A program made the position numbers and the translations under genes. The notes under the pieces are model-generated. The model ran no database searches, had not been told where the DNA came from, and was given only the letters and a program-made list of their open reading frames with translations. Positions 7,527 through 15,988 of a stretch of 64,000 nucleotides of DNA are shown here, in pieces (position 1 is the first letter of the stretch; every line of letters begins with the position of its first letter). Source of the stretch: Clostridia bacterium (GTDB lineage Bacteria; Bacillota; Clostridia; Oscillospirales; Acutalibacteraceae); assembly GCA_017549565.1 (NCBI GenBank), contig JAFYUI010000035.1, positions 1-64,000 on the forward strand. Reading direction: 5' to 3'.

Positions 7527-8675
7527 ATGCTGTTTTTATATAGATTTTTTCTTGGAATTTTAGAAATAGAAATTTACGGTGTTTACCCCGAAAAATTTTT
7601 AAATTTATGCTCGCAAAACAATATAAGTATTTGGGATATTGGCTTTAAAAAGGGTAAAATTTCTTGTAAAATAACGGTGCGTGATTTTAAAAAGCTGCCA
7701 AAAATTTTCAAAAAACAGGGTGTGCGGCTTCATATTACAAAAAAACAGGGCTTGCCGTTTTTTGTCGATAGATATAAGCACCGCTTTGGCATTGTGGCGG
7801 GGCTTATACTGTTTTTTGCGGTTTTGCAGGTGCTTTCATCATTTGTTTGGGTAATTGAAGTAAACGGCAACAAAACGGTGGAAAGCCGCGAAATACTTGA
7901 AATATGCCAAGAAATAGGCATAACTGTGGGTATGAAAAAAGGCGATTTAGACGCCAAAAACAAAGCGCAGGAAATGCTTTTAAAAAGCGACAAGCTTTCG
8001 TGGGGGTCTTTTAATATTCAGGGTTGCCGCTTGACTGTTGATGTGACCGAAATCACCAAAAAGGACGAGGGGGATTTTCTCGCCTCAAACCTTGTGGCCG
8101 ACGGTGACGGAATTATAAAGCACATTGATGTAACGGTGGGTAACTGCGTTGTAAAGGTGGGTGACACTGTCGCCAAGGGGGATGTTTTGGTGTCGGGCAT
8201 AATCGAAAACGAGCAAGGCACAAAATTTGTGCGCGCAAAGGGAAGGATTATTGCCGAAACCACCACCGAAATAGAACTTAAACAAGATTTTAATATTAAA
8301 AAAGAATATTTTGTCGGCAAACCCAAAACCAAAACAGTTTTAGAAATTTTTAGTTTTAAGCTGCCGCTTTATTTGGGGGCGGAAAAAGGGGAGTATGACA
8401 GCGAATATAGTGTAAAACCGTTAAAGCTTTTTAAAAATGAGCTGCCCATTAAGCTTCATAAACGGCGGTTTTTATATAAAAATAGCGAAACTGCTAAAAT
8501 CGATTTTCAAACCGCTTGTGAAGAGCTTGATAAACGGCTTGAAAAGGAATACCCCAACGCCCAAAAAACACGCGAATTTTTTGAAAATCAAGACAGCGCT
8601 GTTTTAAAAGCTATTATAAAAGAAGAAAGGGATATATGCACCCCACAAAGTTTAATATTTAGTGTTGGAAAATAG
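7527..8675 (+). CDS. yqfD: Sporulation protein YqfD
   Basis: YqfD is a membrane-anchored protein of about 380-400 residues needed for efficient sporulation. This copy has 382 residues: an N-terminal alpha/beta part, one clear transmembrane helix (FGIVAGLILFFAVLQVLSSFVW) at residues 89-110, and an extracytoplasmic part beginning VIEVNGNKTVESREIL, which looks like a POTRA-like domain. The middle includes the family stretch DGIIKHIDVTVGNCVVKVGDTV. The SD overlaps the end of yqfC. Confidence 0.9.
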   Translation: MLFLYRFFLGILEIEIYGVYPEKFLNLCSQNNISIWDIGFKKGKISCKITVRDFKKLPKIFKKQGVRLHITKKQGLPFFVDRYKHRFGIVAGLILFFAVLQVLSSFVWVIEVNGNKTVESREILEICQEIGITVGMKKGDLDAKNKAQEMLLKSDKLSWGSFNIQGCRLTVDVTEITKKDEGDFLASNLVADGDGIIKHIDVTVGNCVVKVGDTVAKGDVLVSGIIENEQGTKFVRAKGRIIAETTTEIELKQDFNIKKEYFVGKPKTKTVLEIFSFKLPLYLGAEKGEYDSEYSVKPLKLFKNELPIKLHKRRFLYKNSETAKIDFQTACEELDKRLEKEYPNAQKTREFFENQDSAVLKAIIKEERDICTPQSLIFSVGK

Positions 8676-8693
8676 AAAAAAATATGGTATAAT
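8665..8693 (+). promoter_or_regulatory. Vegetative promoter in front of phoH
   Basis: TTGGAA and TATAAT are separated by 17 bases. It begins inside the end of yqfD, so phoH-ybeY-era-recO-mutS2 can be expressed without the sporulation genes. Confidence 0.8.
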
Positions 8694-8716
8694 AACTTTG
8701 AATAGGATGTGATAGG

Positions 8717-9688
8717 GTGTTTGAAAAAACAGTTGATATTGAAAGAATTGAACAGCTTGTTGCTTTGTTTGGAAATTTTGATGAAAACATTAAAGAAATT
8801 GAAAAAAAGTATAATGTTGTTATCACCAACCGTGGCAGTCAAATTAAAGTATCGGGTGACCCTAACGATGTTTTAATCGCTGTCAGAACGGTGGAATGTC
8901 TTATTGAAATGATAAACAAGGGCGAACAAATAACCGAACAAAACATTCAGTACGCCGCAACTTTGGTAAGGGACGGCGAGGACGATAAAATAGGCAAGCT
9001 TTTAAACAGCGACTGTGTTTGCATCACCTCAAAAGGCAAGCCGGTAAAGGCAAAAACTTTGGGGCAAAAGAAGTATATCGATGCTATTAAGAAAAACACC
9101 ATTACTATCGGTGTTGGCCCTGCGGGTACGGGCAAAACCTTTTTGGCGGTGGCGGTTGCCGTTGCGGCCTTTCGCTCAAAGCAGGTAAACCGCATTATCT
9201 TAACCCGCCCCGCAGTTGAAGCGGGGGAAAGCTTGGGCTTTTTACCGGGTGATTTGCAACAAAAAATTGACCCCTATCTTCGCCCTTTATACGATGCACT
9301 TTTCGAAATGCTTGGTGCTGAAAATTTTCAGCGCTGTATTGAACGCGGCGATATTGAGGTTGCCCCTTTGGCATATATGCGGGGTAGAACGCTGGATGAC
9401 AGCTTTATCATTTTGGATGAAGCGCAAAACACCACAAGCGAGCAAATGAAAATGTTTTTAACTCGTTTGGGCTTTAATTCAAAAGCCGTTGTGACAGGTG
9501 ATATAACACAAATTGATTTGCCAAGCGGCAAAAAGTCAGGCCTTAAAGATGCGGTTAAAATTTTAAAAAATATTGATGATATTGCAATTATGCGATTATC
9601 CGAAAAGGACGTTGTAAGACACCGTTTGGTGCAGGAAATTATTAAAGCTTATGAAAGAAATGAAGAACATAATGAACGCAAAAATTAG
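8717..9688 (+). CDS. phoH: PhoH family ATPase
   Basis: PhoH-like proteins are P-loop ATPases thought to act on RNA. In the 323 residues, an N-terminal KH-like segment (residues 1-100) precedes the ATPase core with Walker A GPAGTGKTF near residue 136, ILTRPAVEAGESLGFLPGDL, and Walker B SFIILDEAQNTT near residue 230, followed by LTRLGFNSKAVVTGDITQIDLP. The start is GTG at 8717. The next gene, ybeY, overlaps its end, and the phoH-ybeY pairing is widely conserved, consistent with joint rRNA processing. Confidence 0.93.
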   Translation: MFEKTVDIERIEQLVALFGNFDENIKEIEKKYNVVITNRGSQIKVSGDPNDVLIAVRTVECLIEMINKGEQITEQNIQYAATLVRDGEDDKIGKLLNSDCVCITSKGKPVKAKTLGQKKYIDAIKKNTITIGVGPAGTGKTFLAVAVAVAAFRSKQVNRIILTRPAVEAGESLGFLPGDLQQKIDPYLRPLYDALFEMLGAENFQRCIERGDIEVAPLAYMRGRTLDDSFIILDEAQNTTSEQMKMFLTRLGFNSKAVVTGDITQIDLPSGKKSGLKDAVKILKNIDDIAIMRLSEKDVVRHRLVQEIIKAYERNEEHNERKN

Positions 9689-10145
9689 TATAAAAAACAA
9701 GGTTAAAGATATTGAATTGCCAAAAAATTACCGAATACTTATCCGCAAAGCGTGCAACGCAGCTTTGGATTACGAGGGCTTTTGTGATAAGGCGGAGGTT
9801 AATGTAACCATCGTTGATGACAACGAAATTAAAGAACTTAATAGTGCCTTTCGCGGTATTGATAAATCGACCGATGTGCTGTCCTTCCCGCTGGGTGAAA
9901 ACGGCGAGTATGACACAAACCCCGAAACCGATGCTTTAATGCTGGGGGATATTGTAATTTCGGCCGAGCACGCATTAAAACAGGCCGAAGAATATGGTCA
10001 CTCAATCGACCGTGAGATTGCTTTTTTAACCGTTCATTCAATGCTTCACCTTTTGGGTTATGACCATGTAAACAATGAGGCCGAAGAAAAAGAAATGTTT
10101 AAAAAACAAGAAGAAATTTTAATTAAAATGGGTTTGGGAGTTTAA
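9672..10145 (+). CDS. ybeY: Endoribonuclease YbeY (16S rRNA maturation)
   Basis: YbeY is a zinc-dependent endoribonuclease that takes part in 16S rRNA 3'-end maturation and 70S quality control. The zinc-binding HxxxHxxGYDH motif appears as HSMLHLLGYDH near residue 122; Ser replaces the common Gly at the second position. Upstream are ELNSAFRGIDKSTDVLSFPL and LGDIVIS, both typical. I prefer the ATG at 9672, giving 157 residues with the normal N-terminus, which overlaps phoH by 17 bases; ATGs at 9651 and 9660 are also in frame. Confidence 0.93.
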   Translation: MNAKISIKNKVKDIELPKNYRILIRKACNAALDYEGFCDKAEVNVTIVDDNEIKELNSAFRGIDKSTDVLSFPLGENGEYDTNPETDALMLGDIVISAEHALKQAEEYGHSIDREIAFLTVHSMLHLLGYDHVNNEAEEKEMFKKQEEILIKMGLGV

Positions 10146-10151
10146 AAATTT

Positions 10152-11072
10152 ATGAAACAAACATCAGCGTTTATAACAATTATTGGCAGACCTAATGTTG
10201 GTAAATCATCACTTATGAACCGAATTTTAGGTCAAAAGGTGGCTATTGTTTCGGACAAGCCCCAAACCACCCGCACCAAAATTATGGGTGTTAAGACCGA
10301 GGGTGAAAACCAAATTGTTTTTATTGACACCCCCGGCTTTCACAAGGCGAGAAACGAGCTTGATAAAAATATGAACCGTGCCGTTAACGACGGTCTTTGC
10401 GATGTTGATGCGGCAGTTTTGGTGGTTGAAGCAAACCCTAAATTTAAGTTTGACGGCGATAATTTACCCCCTGCCGAACAAAAACTTATTGACGAAATTA
10501 AAAAGCGTAAAATGAAGGCAGTTTTGGTTATAAACAAAATTGATTTGCTTCCAAAAAAGGACGAGCTGCTTTCAGTAATTATGGCATACACCAAGGCGTG
10601 CGATTTTGAAGCAGTTATACCCCTTTCGGCAAGAACAGGGGATGGTATTGACCTTTTAATGACCGAAATTAAAAAGTTTTCAAAACCGTCACCCCACTTT
10701 TTCGATGCTGACGATGTAACCGACCAACCCGAAAAAGTTATTGTTGCCGAAATGATAAGAGAAAAGCTTTTGCGCTCACTTGATAAGGAAGTGCCCCACG
10801 GCATTGCGGTTGATTTAGAACGCTTTGTCGAGCGTGACACCGCCGAGGGCGAGCCGATTGTTGAAATTGAAGCAACCATTATTTGCGAAAAAGATTCTCA
10901 CAAAGGTATTATTATCGGTAAAGGCGGCGCAATGCTTAAAAAAATCGGTATGCAGTCACGCCGTGATATTGAAGAATTTTTTGGCATAAAAGCATCGGTT
11001 AAACTTTGGGTAAAGGTTAAGGAAGACTGGCGCAATCGCCAAGGTCTTATCCACACCTTTGGATTAGATTAA
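10152..11072 (+). CDS. era: GTPase Era
   Basis: Era is an essential GTPase that binds 16S rRNA and helps 30S assembly. In 306 residues the G domain shows G1 GRPNVGKSSLMN, G2 QTTRTKIMGV, G3 DTPGFH, G4 NKID and the G5-like PLSARTG. A C-terminal KH domain carries the GIIIGKGGAMLKKIG motif. It sits 6 bases after ybeY in the standard phoH-ybeY-era-recO order. Confidence 0.97.
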   Translation: MKQTSAFITIIGRPNVGKSSLMNRILGQKVAIVSDKPQTTRTKIMGVKTEGENQIVFIDTPGFHKARNELDKNMNRAVNDGLCDVDAAVLVVEANPKFKFDGDNLPPAEQKLIDEIKKRKMKAVLVINKIDLLPKKDELLSVIMAYTKACDFEAVIPLSARTGDGIDLLMTEIKKFSKPSPHFFDADDVTDQPEKVIVAEMIREKLLRSLDKEVPHGIAVDLERFVERDTAEGEPIVEIEATIICEKDSHKGIIIGKGGAMLKKIGMQSRRDIEEFFGIKASVKLWVKVKEDWRNRQGLIHTFGLD

Positions 11073-11125
11073 TTTACCTATTATATTTTAAAAATATCAC
11101 CTAAAACTAAATTTAGGTGATAAAA

Positions 11126-11314
11126 ATGGAAAAAGAAAAATCGTGGCTTAGGTTTATTACAAGCGGAAAAGTCGATGATTATTTAACTTATGTAAATTCG
11201 TGCAAGGGAAGTGAAATACTTGGCACAGGCGACAACCCGTTTCACGACCGAGGGGTTGGTTATAAAGCAGGTGAATGTGGGGGAGAACGACAAGCTCGTA
11301 ACCCTTTTCACTAA
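11126..11314 (+). CDS. Small YqzL-like protein overlapping recO
   Basis: A small ORF lies between era and recO, where Firmicutes commonly encode the short YqzL protein of unknown function. The first 30 residues contain SWLRFITSGKVDDYLTYV, matching the W..F..TG....YL.Y pattern I associate with YqzL. An AGGTGA SD precedes the ATG at 11126. The 62-residue frame runs 104 bases into recO in another frame, so its C-terminal half (from about residue 29) uses recO DNA. The N-terminal part is convincing; whether the full overlap is translated is uncertain. Confidence 0.55.
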   Translation: MEKEKSWLRFITSGKVDDYLTYVNSCKGSEILGTGDNPFHDRGVGYKAGECGGERQARNPFH

Positions 11315-11975
11315 GGAACAGGGCATTATTAAGGCATTTGCAAGCGGCGCCAAGCAGACAAAGTCCAAAAAGGGTGCCGCAACAAGCATGCTTACATACG
11401 GCAGCTTTGCCATTAAAAGCAAAAACGGCAGTTTAAGAATTTATGAAGCCACCCCAATAACAATGTTTTTCGGGGCAGGCACTGACATTGAAATTTTGAC
11501 AATTTCGCAATATTTTTGCGAGCTTGCCGACTGCTTTGCAGTTAACGGAAATAATAATGCCGAATTTTTTCGGTTAATTTTAAATTCGCTTCATTTTTTA
11601 ACGGTTAAAAAACGCTTTCCGCCACTAATAAAAGCTATAACCGAGCTTCGCGCGGCTGCAATTTCGGGCTATGCACCAAATCTTATCGCTTGTGACGGTT
11701 GTGGCAAGTTTCAGGATGATATAATGTATTTTAACGCCCAAGACGGAATAATCACTTGTGGTGACTGTGAGAGAACACAGGGCTGCTTTGCGGCGGACCA
11801 AACAATGCTTTCGGCAATGCGGCACATTGTTTATGCCGATTTTGAAAAGCTATATAACTTTGAAATACCAGATGACCGCGCAAAGCTACTTTCCGAAATA
11901 ACCTCGGCCTATCTTACAACTCAAACTGATTATCGCTTTAAAACTTTAGACTTTTACAACAGTATTAAGGAGTAA
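11211..11975 (+). CDS. recO: DNA repair protein RecO
   Basis: RecO loads RecA onto SSB-coated DNA in the RecFOR pathway. The 254-residue protein starts with an OB-fold region (TTEGLVIKQVNVGENDKLVTLFTKEQG) and has a zinc-binding segment near residues 160-190 with CDGC and CGDC. The start is not certain: GTG at 11211 has AAGGGA too close, while an in-frame TTG at 11220 has it at about 10 bases; the protein body is the same. It lies between era and mutS2 in a conserved DNA-repair/ribosome operon. Confidence 0.92.
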   Translation: MKYLAQATTRFTTEGLVIKQVNVGENDKLVTLFTKEQGIIKAFASGAKQTKSKKGAATSMLTYGSFAIKSKNGSLRIYEATPITMFFGAGTDIEILTISQYFCELADCFAVNGNNNAEFFRLILNSLHFLTVKKRFPPLIKAITELRAAAISGYAPNLIACDGCGKFQDDIMYFNAQDGIITCGDCERTQGCFAADQTMLSAMRHIVYADFEKLYNFEIPDDRAKLLSEITSAYLTTQTDYRFKTLDFYNSIKE

Positions 11976-11978
11976 AAA

Positions 11979-14366
11979 ATGTACAATATCGAAAGATATT
12001 TAAAAACCTTAGAGCTTGATAAAATTTTACAAATGCTTTCAAACGAAGCGTCTATTAAGGACAGTCGTGAGAGGGCTTTAACTCTTATACCTAAAACTGA
12101 TTTTGACGAGGTTTCAAAACTACTTTCTGAAACATTTTCAGCATATCAGTTTTCATCAATGTACCAAACCCCAAGTTTTGCAGGCGCTAAAAATGTTTTG
12201 TCGGTTTTAAACCGTGCCGATGCAGGTGCAGTGCTTTCAATGCGTGATTTACTTGACACCGCCGAAACCCTGCGGGTTATTCGTGTGGTAAAAAGTTGGC
12301 GTGAAAACTGCACAGCACTTCAAAGCACACCACTTGAAGACCTATTCGGTAGTTTAATTCCCAACAAATATTTAGAAGATAAAATAAATTTTGCAATTAA
12401 AAATGAGGAGGAGCTTAACGATAATGCTTCCCCAACGCTTTATGATATTCGCCGTAAAATAAGCGCTAAATCTTCAAAAATACGCGAACTTTTGGATAAA
12501 ATCGTAAAAGGTCCAACCGCAAAATATTTGCAGGATAATATTATAACCCAGCGCGACGGCAGGTTTGTTGTGCCGCTTAAAGCCGAGCATAAGGGACAAA
12601 TCGGTGGTATCGTGCACGATACCTCGGCTACGGGTTCTACACTATTTATTGAACCAATATCAGTTGTTGAAACAAACAACGAAATAAGGGTTTTAAAAAT
12701 TAAGGAAAAAGAGGAAATTGACCGCATTTTAGCCGAGCTTTCGTCTGAAGCAGGCAGTTTTGTTGGCGGTATAACCGCATCTTTTAACGCCCTTGTTGAG
12801 CTTGATTTAATTTTTGCAAAATCAAAGCTTGCTTATAAAATGAAGGCGGCAATGCCCAAAATAAACAAAAAGGGCTATACTTATTTAAAAAATGCAAGGC
12901 ATCCGCTTATTAGCTATAAAACCGTTGTGCCAATAACGGTTTCGCTTGGTAACGAATATAACACCCTTGTTATAACAGGTCCCAACACAGGCGGTAAAAC
13001 TGTTACCATTAAAACTATTGGTCTTTTAACTTTAATGACAATGTGCGGTTTAATGGTGCCTGTTGATGATGGCAGCGAAATTGCAATTTACAGCAAAATT
13101 TTTGCCGATATTGGCGATGAGCAAAGCATCGAACAGTCACTTTCTACCTTTTCATCCCACATGGTTAATATCATTTCAATTTTAGACAATGCTGATGATG
13201 ATTCACTTGTATTGTTTGATGAGCTTTGTGCGGGTACGGACCCAATAGAGGGCGCCGCCCTTGCAAAAGCAATTTTAATGCGATTATCAATTTTCGGCAG
13301 TCGCGTGGTGGCAACAACTCACTATCCCGAGCTTAAATCTTATGCTATTGACACCGAAAGGGTTGAAAACGCAAGCTGTGAGTTTGATGTTAAAACCTTA
13401 AAGCCGACTTACCGCCTTATAATCGGTATGCCGGGGCGTTCAAATGCTTTTGCAATTTCGGGCAAACTTGGTCTTGATCAAAGTATAATTGATTCCGCCA
13501 AAGAGCAGGTAAAGGATGAAGATTTGCGCTTTGAAAGGGTTGTGGCATCATTAGAAAATGCACGGCGTGAGGCCGAAAACGAGCATAAAAAGGTGCAAAA
13601 ATTACGCTTTGAGCTTGATGAGGCAAAGCGTAAAAGCGATATGCGTGAAAAAGAGCTTGAAATTAAGCTGGAAAAGGCGTTAAACGAAACCCGCGAAAAA
13701 GCCACACGAATTTTAGAGGACACACGGTATAAGTCATCACTTTTACTTAACGAGCTTGAAGAAATGAAAAAGCAAATCAATGCCGAAAATGCGGCAAAGC
13801 TTGCCGAAAAAGCACGACTTGCTTATAAGGGTACATTAAAAGAGCTTGAAACCGATGCCGACCCCATAACCGTTAAAAAAGTGGCGGGTGAGGCGGTTAA
13901 AACAGTTAACAAGGGCGACATTGTGGTTATTGCTGACATTGGCAGAGATGCAACCGTTATTGATGTTAAGCCCGACAAAAAGCAGGCCTATGTTATGGCG
14001 GGTGCAATTAAAATGTGGGTAGATTTTGAAAATCTTCGTTTTAAATCAAGCTTTTCGCCCACAACCGAAAAACCAAAAACTCGCAATGTCACAGGGCTTA
14101 AATCCCGTGCCGAGCGTACCGCTGTCACCGAAATTGACCTTCGCGGCATGGCAAGTGATGAAGCTATTTTAGAGCTTGATGCCTTTATTGACAATTCGGT
14201 GCTGTCGGGCATTGACACTATCCGCATTATTCACGGCAAGGGTACAGGTGTGCTTCGCAAAAATGTGCAGGCGCATCTTCGCCGCCATAAAAATATACAG
14301 TCCTTCCGCCTTGGTACTTTTGGCGAGGGTGAAAACGGCGTAACCATTGCTGAGCTAAACAGGTGA
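11979..14366 (+). CDS. mutS2: Endonuclease MutS2 (ribosome-rescue/anti-recombination ATPase)
   Basis: MutS2 is a MutS paralogue with an added Smr nuclease domain. It suppresses homologous recombination and in Bacillus also acts on collided ribosomes. The 795-residue copy has no mismatch-recognition domain, as expected. Walker A is GPNTGGKTV near residue 331, Walker B is LVLFDELCAGTDPIEGAALA near residue 410, and a long charged coiled coil spans about residues 505-620. The C-terminal Smr domain has the LDLR variant IDLRGMASDEA and the HGKGTGVLR motif. The SD AAGGAG lies 4 bases after recO. Confidence 0.96.
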   Translation: MYNIERYLKTLELDKILQMLSNEASIKDSRERALTLIPKTDFDEVSKLLSETFSAYQFSSMYQTPSFAGAKNVLSVLNRADAGAVLSMRDLLDTAETLRVIRVVKSWRENCTALQSTPLEDLFGSLIPNKYLEDKINFAIKNEEELNDNASPTLYDIRRKISAKSSKIRELLDKIVKGPTAKYLQDNIITQRDGRFVVPLKAEHKGQIGGIVHDTSATGSTLFIEPISVVETNNEIRVLKIKEKEEIDRILAELSSEAGSFVGGITASFNALVELDLIFAKSKLAYKMKAAMPKINKKGYTYLKNARHPLISYKTVVPITVSLGNEYNTLVITGPNTGGKTVTIKTIGLLTLMTMCGLMVPVDDGSEIAIYSKIFADIGDEQSIEQSLSTFSSHMVNIISILDNADDDSLVLFDELCAGTDPIEGAALAKAILMRLSIFGSRVVATTHYPELKSYAIDTERVENASCEFDVKTLKPTYRLIIGMPGRSNAFAISGKLGLDQSIIDSAKEQVKDEDLRFERVVASLENARREAENEHKKVQKLRFELDEAKRKSDMREKELEIKLEKALNETREKATRILEDTRYKSSLLLNELEEMKKQINAENAAKLAEKARLAYKGTLKELETDADPITVKKVAGEAVKTVNKGDIVVIADIGRDATVIDVKPDKKQAYVMAGAIKMWVDFENLRFKSSFSPTTEKPKTRNVTGLKSRAERTAVTEIDLRGMASDEAILELDAFIDNSVLSGIDTIRIIHGKGTGVLRKNVQAHLRRHKNIQSFRLGTFGEGENGVTIAELNR

Positions 14367-14370
14367 AATT

Positions 14371-14664
14371 ATGGTTAAAATTACAGTAATGCGAAAAACA
14401 GTATATGATGATTTAATTAAAGAATTTGAAAACCCCATTGAAAATGCTTGTAATATTAAGGTTGGGCAAACCTTTTATTGCGACAACTTAGAAATGCCAA
14501 ATGGCTTTTGTGACAGTGCGTGGGACACCCTTAAACCGTTTATAAGCGAGCTTTTAAACGGTGGCGGTAATTTTTACGGCGGTTGGATGAAAAACGAAAA
14601 ATCGGCAATGCTTTCCTGTAATGACGGCTTTCGCCCCGTTAGCTTTTTAATTGAAGTTATATAA
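14371..14664 (+). CDS. TIGR04076 family small protein
   Basis: This 97-residue protein matches the TIGR04076 type: KITVMRKTVYDDLI at the start, a Cys in ENACNIKVGQTFYCD, MPNGFCDSAWDTLKPFI, and the end NDGFRPVSFLIEVI. The conserved cysteines suggest metal or redox chemistry, but no function is established. Its AGGTGA SD overlaps the mutS2 stop, so it is probably translated from the end of the phoH-mutS2 operon. Confidence 0.8.
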   Translation: MVKITVMRKTVYDDLIKEFENPIENACNIKVGQTFYCDNLEMPNGFCDSAWDTLKPFISELLNGGGNFYGGWMKNEKSAMLSCNDGFRPVSFLIEVI

Positions 14665-14666
14665 AT

Positions 14667-14697
14667 AAAACCCGCAGTTAAAACTGCGGGTTTTTAT
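14667..14697. terminator. Terminator between the mutS2 operon and the AI-2E permease gene
   Basis: AAACCCGCAGTT and AACTGCGGGTTT form a stem with a T tract on the plus strand; the A-rich left flank lets it work in both directions for two convergent genes. Confidence 0.88.
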
Positions 14698-15860
14698 TAT
14701 TCGGTTTCGGTTTCAATTTCTTCTTTTGGGTGCTTTTGCTTTTCGATATAATCCATAAGTTCTTTTAAAAGAGTGTAAATAATGGCTGAAAGAGGAACGG
14801 CAATAAGTGCCCCTAAAACCCCGCCGACATTACTGCCGACAAGCACAGCGCTTATAACAATAACACCGGGAAGACCAACCGCTTTGCCCACAACCTTCGG
14901 GTAGATAAGGTTGCCTTCAAGCTGCTGTAAAATAATAAGGAACAAAGCAAAAAGTAATGCTTTTATTGGGTCGGTAATTAAAATTAAAAATGCACCGACA
15001 CCTGCACCAACCCACGCACCGACAATTGGGATTAAAGCGGTGATGCAAATTATAATAGAAATAATTTCGGCGTTTGGGAAACGGAAAATTAGCATACCGA
15101 TATAGCAAAGCACACCTAAAATTATCGCTTCGGTAAACTGACCGCCAATAAATTTTGTAAATGAAGTAAAGGTTTGCTTTGCAATGTGGTGCACAACCTT
15201 TGCTGCAGTTTTAGGCATAAATGAATCAACCACACGCTTTGCAAAAGCACCAATTTTTTCCTTTTGAGCCAAAATATAAATTGAAACAATTACGCCAAAC
15301 AAGATGTTTGAAATAACGCTTAATACCGATCCGGTGATGTTTATTGCATCGTTTACGATGGTGTTGCTGTATTTAGAGGTGATGCTCTTAACAGTTTCCA
15401 TTAAGGTGTTAACATCAATTTTTGGTATTTCGTCGGTCGGAATATTAAAGTTTTGTAGTGTATTTACAAGCCATTCGCGTGAATCAACAATAAATGCCGG
15501 TAATTTATCAATAATAAAGGCAACGGTGTCGCTAATATCGGGGATGATAACCAAAACAATAAGTGCCAAAAGGCCAAAAGCCAAAAGATATGTTAAAACA
15601 AGGCAAAGCGGACGGCAAAGCTTTCTTAAAAATTTGCGTTTAGAATTTTTAAGAAATTTAAAAACCTTGGTTTCAAACCCTGTTAAAAAAACATTAAGCA
15701 CAAAGGCAATGCAAAGCGCAATAATTATTGGGGTTATAAAACCAACAAGGGTAGACAAAAAGCCCAAAACACCTATAAAATTAAAAACAAGTGCAAAAAT
15801 TATTGCCGAAAGAAAAACAATAAGCAAAATTTTGCGGGTAGTTTTTGAATCAAGTTTCAT
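14697..15860 (-). CDS. AI-2E family transporter
   Basis: This is an integral membrane protein of the PF01594 family, which includes TqsA-type exporters and Na+/H+ antiporter-like members. The 387 residues have about seven or eight transmembrane helices: two near the N-terminus, one at residues 90-115 (LVLTYLLAFGLLALIVLVIIP), a soluble loop, then helices including GVIVSIYILAQKEKIGAF and FIGGQFTEAIILGVLCYIGM. The C-terminal part carries IPIVGAWVGAGVGAFLI and QQLEGNLIYPKVVGKAVGLP, the strongest family signature. The tail is acidic. It is a single gene with its own promoter; the substrate is unknown. Confidence 0.9.
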   Translation of the reverse strand: MKLDSKTTRKILLIVFLSAIIFALVFNFIGVLGFLSTLVGFITPIIIALCIAFVLNVFLTGFETKVFKFLKNSKRKFLRKLCRPLCLVLTYLLAFGLLALIVLVIIPDISDTVAFIIDKLPAFIVDSREWLVNTLQNFNIPTDEIPKIDVNTLMETVKSITSKYSNTIVNDAINITGSVLSVISNILFGVIVSIYILAQKEKIGAFAKRVVDSFMPKTAAKVVHHIAKQTFTSFTKFIGGQFTEAIILGVLCYIGMLIFRFPNAEIISIIICITALIPIVGAWVGAGVGAFLILITDPIKALLFALFLIILQQLEGNLIYPKVVGKAVGLPGVIVISAVLVGSNVGGVLGALIAVPLSAIIYTLLKELMDYIEKQKHPKEEIETETE

Positions 15861-15891
15861 TTAATCACCATTTTTTAGTTAGATTATAGTA

Positions 15892-15920
15892 ATTATAACC
15901 CATTTTTTGGTTTTAGTAAA
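15892..15920 (-). promoter_or_regulatory. Promoter of the AI-2E family gene
   Basis: Read on the minus strand, TTTACT and TATAAT lie 17 bases apart, 32 bases before the start codon. Confidence 0.7.
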
Positions 15921-15950
15921 TACATTTTTTAAAATATATTAGCAAAAAGA

Positions 15951-15980
15951 AAAGCCCAAAGCAAAAGCTTTGGGCTTTAA
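15951..15980 (-). terminator. Terminator after ileS
   Basis: AAAGCCCAAAGC and GCTTTGGGCTTT pair around a TTTT loop, followed on the minus strand by a T-containing tract. Confidence 0.85.
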
Positions 15981-15988
15981 AATTGGTT

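Noticed and set aside
10340..10879. 179-codon open frame antisense to era
   Set aside because: It has low-complexity Ser/Ile-rich translation, typical of a shadow frame of an A/T-rich coding gene, and lies wholly within the certain era gene.
15304..15864. 186-codon open frame antisense to the AI-2E family gene
   Set aside because: It lies within a well-recognised membrane protein gene and is Ser/Lys/Ile rich without any family pattern.
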